Shown piece by piece: positions 7,039-13,565 of a stretch of 20,507 bases of DNA. The position numbers were made by a program, and so were the translations under genes. Source of the stretch: a virus; the IMG/VR virus record IMGVR_UViG_3300042197_002170, positions 1 through 20,507 of that record. One strand, given 5' to 3'. How positions within the stretch are numbered: position 1 is the stretch's first letter; each line of letters starts with the position of its first letter. A model generated the notes under the pieces. The model was not told the DNA's origin. It worked only from the letters and a program-made list of their open reading frames with translations, and searched no databases.

Positions 7039-8115
7039 ATGAAAACAATATTAAATAAGCAAAATGTAAACTATTTAAACCAGCCGTTATTTTTAGGAGA
7101 AGATCTTTCACTACAAAGATATGATAAATTTAAATATCCAATATTTTTTGACCTGTATAAAAAACAGTTAGAGTTTTTCTGGCGACCAGAAGAAATCGAG
7201 CTAAAAAAAGATAGAAATGATTTTAAAAATGATCAAATAATGTCTGAGAATGAGAGGTTTATTTTTACTTCTAATCTCAAATACCAAACAATGATGGATA
7301 GTGTTATATGTCGCGGAGTACCAACAATATTACAATATGTTTCTAATCCAGAACTAGAAGCTTGTATGAATGTTTGGGGTTTTTTTGAGCAAATACATAG
7401 CTATAGTTATACATATATTATTAAGAATGTTTACAGTAATCCAAGTGATATACTTGACAGTTGCTTAACTGATCAAGAAATACTAAAACGTGCTGATGTT
7501 GCAATAAAAGAGTATAATTCTCTTAGAGAACTATCATCTTCTGGATCTACTAAAGATCTTAAAAAACAAATCTATTTAACATTGATTAGTGTGAATATAT
7601 TAGAGGCTGTAAGATTTTATGTTTCATTTGTATGCGCTTTTGCTTTTGCTGAAAATAAAAAAATGATTGGCAACGCTGATATTATAAAGTTGATCAAAAG
7701 AGATGAAGCGTTACATCTTTATAATACTCAAGAAATAATAAAAATATTAAGAACGGCAGAAGAAGAAGGATTTATTGATATCGCAAAAGAGAATGAAGAA
7801 AGTGCTATAAAAATGTTTGAGTCAGCCGCACAAGAAGAAAAAGCCTGGGCTTCATATTTATTTAAAGATGGGTCTATTATAGGACTTAATGAAAAAGTTT
7901 TATCGGAATATATAAACTGGCTTTGTATGAGTAGAAGAAAAAATATAGGATTGCCTTATGATAAGGGTTGCAAAAATCCTATATCTGGTTGGACAGATCC
8001 GTGGATGAATAGTGAATCTGTTCAAGTGGCACCACAAGAACACGAAATAACTTCTTATAAAATTGGTGCTAGTAAGAATGATCTTGATGATATGGACTTT
8101 GGAGGAATAATATGA
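7039..8115 (+). CDS. nrdB: Class Ia ribonucleoside-diphosphate reductase, beta subunit
   Basis: 358 residues, aligning with E. coli NrdB from end to end. It carries the diiron centre and the stable tyrosyl radical that starts catalysis in NrdA. The metal ligands are all present: D87 (YQTMMDS), E117 and H120 (FEQIHSYSY), E189 (NILEAVRFY), and E223 and H226 (RDEALH). The radical tyrosine corresponds to Y124; Y122 two residues earlier replaces an Arg of the E. coli protein. The acidic C-terminal tail (DDMDFGGII) is the part that docks on NrdA. AAGGG lies shortly before the start, and the gene begins two bases after the DUF1501 stop. Its own end overlaps dut as ATGA. It should be active. Confidence 0.97.
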   Translation: MKTILNKQNVNYLNQPLFLGEDLSLQRYDKFKYPIFFDLYKKQLEFFWRPEEIELKKDRNDFKNDQIMSENERFIFTSNLKYQTMMDSVICRGVPTILQYVSNPELEACMNVWGFFEQIHSYSYTYIIKNVYSNPSDILDSCLTDQEILKRADVAIKEYNSLRELSSSGSTKDLKKQIYLTLISVNILEAVRFYVSFVCAFAFAENKKMIGNADIIKLIKRDEALHLYNTQEIIKILRTAEEEGFIDIAKENEESAIKMFESAAQEEKAWASYLFKDGSIIGLNEKVLSEYINWLCMSRRKNIGLPYDKGCKNPISGWTDPWMNSESVQVAPQEHEITSYKIGASKNDLDDMDFGGII

Positions 8116-8612
8116 GTTTTTTACCAGTATATAGTGATTGTGAGAATTTTGCTACAGACAAACTTGTTAAACAAGTTGGCGTTTTACTAAAAAGATCAGA
8201 CGCAAAAATCCCCACCAAAGCACATTATAATGATGCTGGATTTGATCTTTATTCAGTAGAAGACGCTGTTATACAACCAAAACAAAGAAAAACCGTTTGC
8301 ACAGGAATATGTTTACAGATACCAGATAATTATACCGGCTTAATATGGCCAAGGTCTGGTTTATCTGTAAAAAAAGGAATAGATGTATTAGCTGGCGTTA
8401 TAGATGCTGGCTATAGAGGAGAGGTCATGATTTGTTTATATAATACTTCTTTTGAAGCTGTTAGAATAAATCGTGGGGATAAGATCGCTCAGATTATATT
8501 CCAAGAAGTTCCTAATATATCTATGATTCCTATGGCTATGTTAGATTCTTCGCAACGGGGAGAAAACGGCTTTGGTAGCACAGACAAATTACAATTCGGA
8601 AAGCAACAATAG
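8112..8612 (+). CDS. dut: dUTP diphosphatase (trimeric dUTPase)
   Basis: 166 residues. It hydrolyses dUTP to dUMP and diphosphate, keeping uracil out of DNA and supplying dUMP for thymidylate synthesis. All five motifs of the trimeric family are present in order: AGFDLYS (42-48), PRSGLSVKKGI (80-90), GVIDAGYRGEV (95-105, with the catalytic Asp), GDKIAQIIF (122-130) and RGENGFGST (149-157, the C-terminal arm that closes over the substrate). The extra 20 residues at the N-terminus are not part of the usual core. A GGAGG site precedes the ATG, which overlaps the nrdB stop. The sequence for the last motif also holds the start of the phoH gene. Confidence 0.97.
   Translation: MSFLPVYSDCENFATDKLVKQVGVLLKRSDAKIPTKAHYNDAGFDLYSVEDAVIQPKQRKTVCTGICLQIPDNYTGLIWPRSGLSVKKGIDVLAGVIDAGYRGEVMICLYNTSFEAVRINRGDKIAQIIFQEVPNISMIPMAMLDSSQRGENGFGSTDKLQFGKQQ
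8557..8574 (+). promoter_or_regulatory. Ribosome binding site and TTG start of phoH inside dut
   Basis: GGGGAG at 8557-8562 is followed nine bases later by TTG at 8572-8574. The phoH frame has no ATG or GTG before its Walker A motif, and its first Met codon falls at about codon 140, so a rare start must be used. This is the best placed one. It lies within the codons for the last dUTPase motif, so the two genes overlap by 41 bases. Confidence 0.7.
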
Positions 8613-9267
8613 AAAAAAAAATAAAAAAGAAGCCAAGGTTTCCAAAGTTACTCCATTAGAAGCAAAAACTTATAATCAAAAAGAGTATATACGATCAATA
8701 ATAGAAAATGATATTACATTTTGTATAGGACCATCTGGTAGCGGTAAATCTTTTATTGCTGCTGGCATAGCTTCTGATCATTTATTTAGAGATAAAATAG
8801 AAAGTATTATAGTAACAAGACCTCTTGTTTGTACAGGAAAAGATATTGGATCCTTACCGGGCGAACTTAATGAAAAAATAAAACCTTACTTGCAGCCAGT
8901 GGAAGAGAATCTAAAGTTCTTTTTAGGGAGAGACAAGTTTGGCTTATATTTTAATACCAGAAGAATTAGATTTGAACCATTAGAAACTATGCGTGGGGCG
9001 ACCTTCCATAATTCTTATATGGTTTTAGATGAAGCGCAGAACTGTACACTTGAACAAATAAAGATGTTTATAACAAGAATGGGAGAAAATAGTAAAGTTA
9101 TAATTAATGGAGATCTAAAACAAACGGATCTTTTTAATAGAAGCGGATTGCAACTCTGTTTAGACAAACTTTTGGGAGTAAACGGTGTTGGAATATGCAA
9201 GCTTGACTATAATGATATACAGAGAAACGGAATTCTTGGAAGAGTTTTGAACGCTTTAGAAAGATAA
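8572..9267 (+). CDS. phoH: PhoH family P-loop ATPase
   Basis: 231 residues with a TTG start. The protein has a lysine-rich N-terminal tail (residues about 13-25), then a single P-loop ATPase domain: Walker A GPSGSGKS (53-60), TRPLV (82-86), LPGELNEKI (95-103), Walker B VLDEAQN (151-157) and the sensor stretch INGDLKQTD (178-186). This is the PhoH core found in bacteria, often as part of RNA-processing systems, and very common in phages. Its phage role is not settled; RNA helicase-like activity has been proposed for the family. It lacks the PIN domain of PhoH2 proteins. It shares 41 bases with dut and is followed closely by the FmdB-type gene. The family call is firm, the role open. Confidence 0.93.
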   Translation: MVAQTNYNSESNNRKKNKKEAKVSKVTPLEAKTYNQKEYIRSIIENDITFCIGPSGSGKSFIAAGIASDHLFRDKIESIIVTRPLVCTGKDIGSLPGELNEKIKPYLQPVEENLKFFLGRDKFGLYFNTRRIRFEPLETMRGATFHNSYMVLDEAQNCTLEQIKMFITRMGENSKVIINGDLKQTDLFNRSGLQLCLDKLLGVNGVGICKLDYNDIQRNGILGRVLNALER

Positions 9268-9270
9268 TAT

Positions 9271-9594
9271 ATGTTATATGATTATGAATGTTCCATCTGT
9301 CAGTATCGTATGATTGATGTTTATCAGTCAATAAAAGATGAGGCATTTAAAACTTGTCCATCCTGTAATACTGATAATCTTCAAAGAATTATATACGGTG
9401 GTATCGGATCATTTATGAAAGATGTAAAAACTATAGGCCAATTAGCTGACAGTAATTGGTCTAAACTTGGCTCATATAAGAGATCAGAAATAGAGCAATC
9501 AAGCAAAAAAGAAAATAGTAGAGATCTACATAGAAAAATAAATAATATGACATCTATTCAAAAAGAAAGGTATATTAAAACTGGCGAAGTATGA
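9271..9594 (+). CDS. FmdB-type zinc ribbon protein
   Basis: 107 residues. The N-terminal 45 residues fit the FmdB regulatory-type zinc ribbon: MLYDYECSIC opening, C7-x2-C10 and C29-x2-C32 as the four zinc ligands, then a short IIYGG strand. The remaining 60 residues are basic and helical (NWSKLGSYKRSEIEQSSKK, then a Lys/Arg-rich end), suiting nucleic acid or protein contact. Small proteins of this family occur in many bacteria and phages; their function is mostly assigned by analogy and remains unclear. The ribosome site (GAAAGA) is weak, and coupling to phoH three bases upstream is likely. The end overlaps the following gene as ATGA. Confidence 0.8.
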   Translation: MLYDYECSICQYRMIDVYQSIKDEAFKTCPSCNTDNLQRIIYGGIGSFMKDVKTIGQLADSNWSKLGSYKRSEIEQSSKKENSRDLHRKINNMTSIQKERYIKTGEV

Positions 9595-9926
9595 AATATA
9601 TTGATTCCTATAAAAAAGAAGATTTTAGCTCAGTAAAGGCGGAAGACAAATACGGCAGATCAGGATCATTTTTGGTTGAGGATAAAGATAAAATATTTGC
9701 AAAATGTGTTTATATAAATGAAGATGGTATTAAATATAAGTATTATGTTTTAACTTATCACAATACAATATATGATCCATTCGGTCCAGATTCCCATAGG
9801 GAAAGAACGCTAGATACGATATTAAAAAATACTTCAAAAGAAACTTTTGAGAGTTATATTTCTTATCTTAAAACAAGAAATAGATTGTATTTGACTAGAG
9901 CAAATAGGAGCTATATCGATGCTTAA
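9591..9926 (+). CDS. Hypothetical protein, charged alpha/beta
   Basis: 111 residues, starting on the ATGA overlap with the zinc ribbon gene. The first half looks beta-rich and aromatic (GRSGSFLVEDKDKIFAKCVYI, then KYKYYVLTYHNTIYDPFGPD). The second half is helical and basic (ERTLDTILKN, TFESYISYLKTRNRLYLTRANRSYI). There is no signal peptide, membrane segment or metal motif. I do not recognise the family. The central strands followed by 'YDPFGPDS' give it a distinctive core that should be searchable. It lies between two probable nucleic-acid-related genes, so an accessory or regulatory role in early gene expression is possible, but this is only context. Confidence 0.6.
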   Translation: MKYIDSYKKEDFSSVKAEDKYGRSGSFLVEDKDKIFAKCVYINEDGIKYKYYVLTYHNTIYDPFGPDSHRERTLDTILKNTSKETFESYISYLKTRNRLYLTRANRSYIDA

Positions 9927-10212
9927 AAAAGGTCCAATAAGTAAGGTAGAAGCTTTTTATATCAAAGCACATTATAATAAGATTGATTTAAAAGAATTAT
10001 CTGAAGATTTAAATCGCCCAATGGGACTAATAGAGAAATGGGCAAAAAAGAATATAGACGAATCTCCCGCAACAATAAAAGCTGGAGATCATTTTGCAAG
10101 ATCAAAAGGATCTGTTGTAATGACAGAGAATGCTTCTACACTATCTGATTCAAAAAGAAAAAGAAAAGCAACAAGAAGACAGCCCTGTATAACAAAAATA
10201 AAAAATGACTAA
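9919..10212 (+). CDS. Helix-turn-helix-like small basic protein
   Basis: 97 residues, preceded by AGGAG eight bases before the ATG and overlapping the previous gene by eight bases. Residues about 6-45 (ISKVEAFYIKAHYNKIDLKE, then LSEDLNRPMGLIEKWAKK) have the spacing of a helix-turn-helix: a helix, 'dlkeLsedLnRp' and a recognition-type helix. The C-terminal half contains SVVMTENASTLSDSKRK, a 'vvMTe-aS-LsD' pattern I associate with small phage DNA-binding proteins. A very basic tail follows (KRKRKATRRQ). It may be a transcription regulator or a DNA-binding accessory to the replication genes that follow. The HTH reading is from pattern only. Confidence 0.6.
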   Translation: MLKKGPISKVEAFYIKAHYNKIDLKELSEDLNRPMGLIEKWAKKNIDESPATIKAGDHFARSKGSVVMTENASTLSDSKRKRKATRRQPCITKIKND

Positions 10213-10645
10213 TTTAATTTTCGGATATGATTCTTGGGCTAAGAAATATTCTGAGTCTACAAGAGAAAAAAAATATAATATATGGATATATGCTAAACTT
10301 AGTAATTCTAAAGAGATATATTTAGAAGAATATAAACATTGGCAAGATCTTAAAAAATATTGTTATGATAATGTTTTAAATATTGAAATAATTGGGCTAA
10401 GATATAGATCTCACCAAATAGAAAAAGTTGTTGATTGCTCAGAAGCGGTCTATGTTGTAAGATCAGTAAAAGGCGAGTTTGGAGCAACAACAAAACAGTG
10501 CTATACCATAGGATTATTAAAAGATAATAAAGTTGAAAAAACTATGTGGATAACACCAGAATTAGTAGAAGAAAGCTCGTTTATTGATAATAAAGAAGAT
10601 TGTTTTGAAGAAGCTTTCATATATCAAAATGGCAAAAAAGAATAA
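10205..10645 (+). CDS. Hypothetical protein, possible beta-barrel or WYL-like fold
   Basis: 146 residues, overlapping its predecessor by eight bases. The opening (FGYDSWAKKYSESTREKKYN) gives way to alternating strands and helices: IWIYAKLSNSKEIYLEEY, HWQDLKKYCYDN, LNIEIIGLRYRSHQIEKVV, EAVYVVRSVKGEFG and CYTIGLLKDNKVEKTMWI. The end is acidic (ESSFIDNKEDCFEEAF). It is soluble, with no cysteine pairs arranged for metal and no catalytic motif I can name. I do not recognise a family. It may belong to the same regulatory cluster as the small HTH-like protein; any function would be a guess. Confidence 0.6.
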   Translation: MTNLIFGYDSWAKKYSESTREKKYNIWIYAKLSNSKEIYLEEYKHWQDLKKYCYDNVLNIEIIGLRYRSHQIEKVVDCSEAVYVVRSVKGEFGATTKQCYTIGLLKDNKVEKTMWITPELVEESSFIDNKEDCFEEAFIYQNGKKE

Positions 10646-11147
10646 AGAAAAACCAAAGCTTTTTAATCAAGAATATCAAAAGCAATGGTCAGAAACTCAT
10701 AAGTACAAACATATTCATACTGGCGAGTATTGTACTTTTGAAGCATATGTTGCAGAGTATATAATATTGAGAAGAGCAGAAAAATTGAATCTTGGAAAAC
10801 CGTCATACAAGTTTTGGACAAAGGGTGATCCTAATCATTGGACATGGAAAAAACAGCTGGGCGCTGCCAGATTATTGAGAAAAAAATATAGTGAGCAAGC
10901 TATACTAGAAGCTATTAACTCAAAAGAGTTTGATAATTATTTAGTTATTGGAATACAAGATGGTAGAGGATATAAAATAAATCCACCAGTAGAAAGCATA
11001 GTAGCAAAATATCAAAATAAAATTAACTCCTCTACAACAACAACCGTTTCACCAACTATAGAAGAAAATAATATAAGCTTAAAGTCCAGATCAACACAGT
11101 CTTATTCTCCAAAAAAAATAGGATTAAATCAATTGAGGAATTTATGA
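10629..11147 (+). CDS. Hypothetical replication-region protein with conserved-looking C-terminal tip
   Basis: 172 residues from the ATG at 10629; an in-frame TTG at 10584 would add 15 residues but has no better ribosome site. Residues about 1-120 form a basic, aromatic, mostly helical domain (FEAYVAEYIILRRAEKLN, YKFWTKGDPNHWTWKKQLGA, ARLLRKKYSEQAILEAINS). Residues about 125-155 are a Ser/Thr-rich, probably disordered linker (NSSTTTTVSPT). The last 13 residues (SPKKIGLNQLRNL) form a basic-hydrophobic tip. A folded domain, flexible linker and short end peptide are common in proteins that recruit partners at replication forks. It sits directly before, and overlaps, the recombinase gene by ATGA. 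No family is recognised and the role is inferred from context. Confidence 0.6.
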   Translation: MAKKNKEKPKLFNQEYQKQWSETHKYKHIHTGEYCTFEAYVAEYIILRRAEKLNLGKPSYKFWTKGDPNHWTWKKQLGAARLLRKKYSEQAILEAINSKEFDNYLVIGIQDGRGYKINPPVESIVAKYQNKINSSTTTTVSPTIEENNISLKSRSTQSYSPKKIGLNQLRNL

Positions 11148-12253
11148 GTAAGAAAAAAACAACAACAAAATTTGAAGATGACGCTGTAAGCAACTCTATA
11201 CTTAGCAAATATGGAGACGTTGTAAAAAGTGGCACAGAAGTATTGGATAGCATTAATAATCTAAAAGTAATAGGAGTATCTCCAGCATTAGATTTGGCGC
11301 TAGGTGGAGGATTAAGAGAAGGATCAGTTGTTGTAATGACCGGAGATCCAAAAAGTGGGAAAACTACAACTGCCCTACATTTTGCTGCTAAATGTCAAGC
11401 TATAGGCAAACGTGTAGTATATATTAACACAGAAGGAAGATTGTCTAAACAAAACTTTGACGGAATAAAGGGACTAAATCCTGACAACATTATAATTATT
11501 GAATCAACTGATGACAGAATACTCACAGCAGAAGATTTTCTTAATATAGTAGAATATTATATTAATAATGATCCGGGATGCTTAATCATAACAGATTCTT
11601 TATCTAATATGGTTCCAGCGTGTGAACTTGAGGGCGAAGTAAGAACTGGTGTTCGCAACGCTTTGCCAAGACTGCTTTCTATGTTTTTCAAACGTATTAG
11701 TGGAACATTGATGAAGAATAAGACTATATTAATATGTATCACACATAATATTGCTAATACTGGCGGATCTCCATACGCCCCATCGAAGATGGCAGATTGT
11801 GGTAACATGTTGCAATATCAAGCTGGCACAAATATGGTTATTACTCATCGTGGAAAATGGCAAGTTCCAAAAGATAGCGGTCCTCATGTTGGACAAATAG
11901 CAAATTGGAGCATAAAAACATCAAATGCTGGAGGTCGCCCAAATAGCACAGCAGAAAGCTGGATAAGATATGGGCTAGGTATTGATGAAGTGCAAGAAAT
12001 TGTTCAAATAGCTTGTGAATTTAGGATTATAAAAACTAGCGGAGCATGGTATACCATACAATGCGCCGTTGATGAAAAAGATAGTCCTATAATTAAAAAA
12101 TTATTAAATTCTAACAATATAGATGATAACAAAGTCGAAGATGTCGAAAAATTTTTTAAATTTCAAGGATCAAATAATTTAGCAGAGTTTATAAGCAATA
12201 ATCAAGAACTGTGTGATTTTATATATAACAAAATAAAACAGAGTATAACATGA
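11144..12253 (+). CDS. RecA/UvsX-like recombinase
   Basis: 369 residues. The protein would coat single-stranded DNA and drive strand exchange in recombination-dependent replication and repair. A RecA-type core is evident: GVSPALDLALGGGL (44-57), Walker A GDPKSGKT (67-74), INTEG with E97 at the catalytic glutamate position, and Walker B CLIITDSLS (146-154). A loop-2-like region follows with THNIANTGG (200-208). The residue matching RecA's NTP-sensing Gln in 'NQI' appears as His (H201), as in the 'NH' of T4 UvsX. The last 100 residues (KLLNSNNIDDNKVEDV onward) resemble no RecA C-terminal domain that I know. The ATG overlaps the previous stop. The stop is shared with a 25-residue gene. Confidence 0.9.
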   Translation: MSKKKTTTKFEDDAVSNSILSKYGDVVKSGTEVLDSINNLKVIGVSPALDLALGGGLREGSVVVMTGDPKSGKTTTALHFAAKCQAIGKRVVYINTEGRLSKQNFDGIKGLNPDNIIIIESTDDRILTAEDFLNIVEYYINNDPGCLIITDSLSNMVPACELEGEVRTGVRNALPRLLSMFFKRISGTLMKNKTILICITHNIANTGGSPYAPSKMADCGNMLQYQAGTNMVITHRGKWQVPKDSGPHVGQIANWSIKTSNAGGRPNSTAESWIRYGLGIDEVQEIVQIACEFRIIKTSGAWYTIQCAVDEKDSPIIKKLLNSNNIDDNKVEDVEKFFKFQGSNNLAEFISNNQELCDFIYNKIKQSIT

Positions 12254-12327
12254 ATATCATAAACATAATAGAAATTATGCTTGGCGTTTTATTAGCTAGA
12301 TTTATATCTTGGATTTTATTCAAATGA
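12250..12327 (+). CDS. 25-residue membrane peptide, coupled to recombinase and nuclease genes
   Basis: A very short frame, easily missed, encodes 25 residues from ATG at 12250 to TGA at 12325-12327. The start overlaps the recombinase stop as ATGA, and the stop overlaps the nuclease start as ATGA, so the frame exactly fills the 70-base gap between two well-defined genes. The peptide (MNIINIIEIMLGVLLARF, then ISWILFK) is almost entirely hydrophobic with one Glu, one Arg and a final Lys, suiting a single membrane helix. No family is recognised. The perfect double overlap argues for real translation. Alternatively it could serve only to carry ribosomes to the next start. Confidence 0.6.
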   Translation: MNIINIIEIMLGVLLARFISWILFK

Positions 12328-12746
12328 GGGTTGTTGGCATTAACGGAAAACAATATGCCTGGAATTTATCTAATTATGATATAAAATCAAATGATAAGAG
12401 GCCAAGATCAAAATATCATATAAAAGCAAGAAATTTGTTAAAAGAAATATTTCATAGCTATAGAATACTAGAAGAAGTAAAACTTCCCGGAAGTACGGCG
12501 ACTCATAGAAGGGGCGTTTTGTATTTAGATTTTTATATACCACAAATAAATAAAGCGTTCGAAGTTCATGGTCAACAACATTATGATTACATACCATTTT
12601 TTCATAAAACGAAAAAAGATTTCTTGCTTGCACAAAAAAAAGACGATGATAAAATAGCTTGGTGCGAACTTAATAATATAAACCTTGTAATCCTTAAATA
12701 TTCAGAAAGCGAAGATGAGTGGAGACAAAGAATTAAAGGCGTCTGA
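12324..12746 (+). CDS. PD-(D/E)XK-like endonuclease (Vsr/resolvase type)
   Basis: 140 residues from the ATG at 12324, which overlaps the preceding peptide gene as ATGA; an in-frame TTG 15 bases upstream is rejected. The core reads YHIKARNLLKEIFHSYRI (37 on), EEVKLPGS, then LYLDFYIPQINKAFEVHGQQHY. This matches the small-nuclease pattern 'l-lDf-ip--n-aiEvdG-qHy' of Vsr-like and DUF559-like enzymes: the Asp and Glu would bind the metal, and Gln-His-Tyr belongs to the conserved block that follows. The end (CELNNINLVILKYSESEDEW) fits the last strand and helix. Next to a recombinase, a role in cutting branched or mismatched DNA is likely. The nuclease fold is fairly sure, the substrate unknown. Confidence 0.75.
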   Translation: MRVVGINGKQYAWNLSNYDIKSNDKRPRSKYHIKARNLLKEIFHSYRILEEVKLPGSTATHRRGVLYLDFYIPQINKAFEVHGQQHYDYIPFFHKTKKDFLLAQKKDDDKIAWCELNNINLVILKYSESEDEWRQRIKGV

Positions 12747-13191
12747 AAAATTATCAGAACATATAGAATCAATAAATAATTATATAAATTCTAGCAATAC
12801 AAAATTTTCATCTTTTAGAGAAGAGTATTTATTTGTGGCGGATGTGTCATCCGAACAACTTAAAAAGTTTACACAAGTAGAACTTTTTGACGCAGCATAT
12901 CTTTTATATAGTTATGCTAGTTATATTCAAGATGAAATCAATAAAAATAAAATAGCATTATCTTGGTGCAACGATCAGATGGAAAAGCTTATAGTAAAAA
13001 ATAATGATGAATTTGGTCAATATACAAAGCATGAATCTAAAAAACATATTCTTTCGCAAAGCAATTCATACGCTTCTTCACTAGAAAATATGCGACAGAT
13101 AGCAGAATCAAGGCTTCAAGCATTAGAAGGCAAAGTGTATGAAATAAAAAGAAAGGCAGACATTTTACTAGAGAAAGGTAAAAAACAATGA
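12715..13191 (+). CDS. Helical protein, candidate UvsY-like recombination mediator
   Basis: 158 residues, overlapping the nuclease gene by 32 bases. It is almost all helical, with no membrane segment or metal motif. The central block (FTQVELFDAAYLLYSYASYI, then QDEINKNKIALSWC) has the feel of the T4 UvsY helix 'LQYEAANNVMLYSKWLNKH'. The end (NMRQIAESRLQALEGKVYEI, then KRKADILLEKGKK) parallels its last helix. Length is near UvsY's 137 residues, and the gene sits two places after the RecA/UvsX-like gene. UvsY loads UvsX on DNA covered by single-strand binding protein, a job that would make sense here. The likeness was judged by eye and could be chance coiled-coil similarity, so I leave the symbol empty. 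Confidence 0.6.
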   Translation: MSGDKELKASEKLSEHIESINNYINSSNTKFSSFREEYLFVADVSSEQLKKFTQVELFDAAYLLYSYASYIQDEINKNKIALSWCNDQMEKLIVKNNDEFGQYTKHESKKHILSQSNSYASSLENMRQIAESRLQALEGKVYEIKRKADILLEKGKKQ

Positions 13192-13565
13192 ATGATATGA
13201 ATGAGTTCTTGAATTCTTTGTCTGAAGATCAAAAAAAGAAATTACTTGAAGCTTTATTGCCAAAACAAGATGAATCTAATCCGAACAAGTCTGTTATCGG
13301 AGAAGATTTTAGAGTTTTCAAAACAGACAATAAATTATCCAACCAAAGGAGAAAAGAGCCCGTGAGAGGTAAAGAAAATAAATGGCGTGACACCGGAGAA
13401 TTCAGAGATGTAGAAACAGAATATGGCGAAAGAACGCCAAGAAATCGTGAAGCACCAAAAAAGGTAGAAGTAGATTGCCACGTTTGTGGTAGACCATTTA
13501 AAATGGATAAAAGGTTTGCTTTTGGTGAATATCATAGGTGTAATAGGTGTGGTGGTAAAAAATAA
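13188..13565 (+). CDS. Zinc ribbon protein preceding the helicase gene
   Basis: 125 residues. The start overlaps the previous stop as ATGA, and the stop overlaps the helicase start as TAATG. An acidic helical N-terminus (residues about 1-25, FLNSLSEDQKKKLLEALLP) and a long charged, probably disordered middle (about 28-90, many Arg, Lys and Glu) lead to a zinc ribbon: C97-x2-C100 (CHVCGRPF) and C118-x2-C121 (CNRCGGKK). The whole resembles small phage proteins in which a flexible arm precedes a ribbon that contacts DNA, RNA polymerase or a fork protein. Its location between the mediator candidate and the helicase hints at a replication accessory or late regulator; the exact job is unknown. Confidence 0.65.
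   Translation: MNDMNEFLNSLSEDQKKKLLEALLPKQDESNPNKSVIGEDFRVFKTDNKLSNQRRKEPVRGKENKWRDTGEFRDVETEYGERTPRNREAPKKVEVDCHVCGRPFKMDKRFAFGEYHRCNRCGGKK

Noticed and set aside
10584-10628. TTG start extending the pre-recombinase gene by 15 residues
   Set aside because: No better ribosome site than the ATG at 10629, and it would deepen the overlap with the upstream gene to 62 bases.
12309-12323. TTG start extending the nuclease gene by five residues
   Set aside because: The ATG at 12324 sits on an ATGA overlap with the small peptide gene, matching the pattern used throughout the window.
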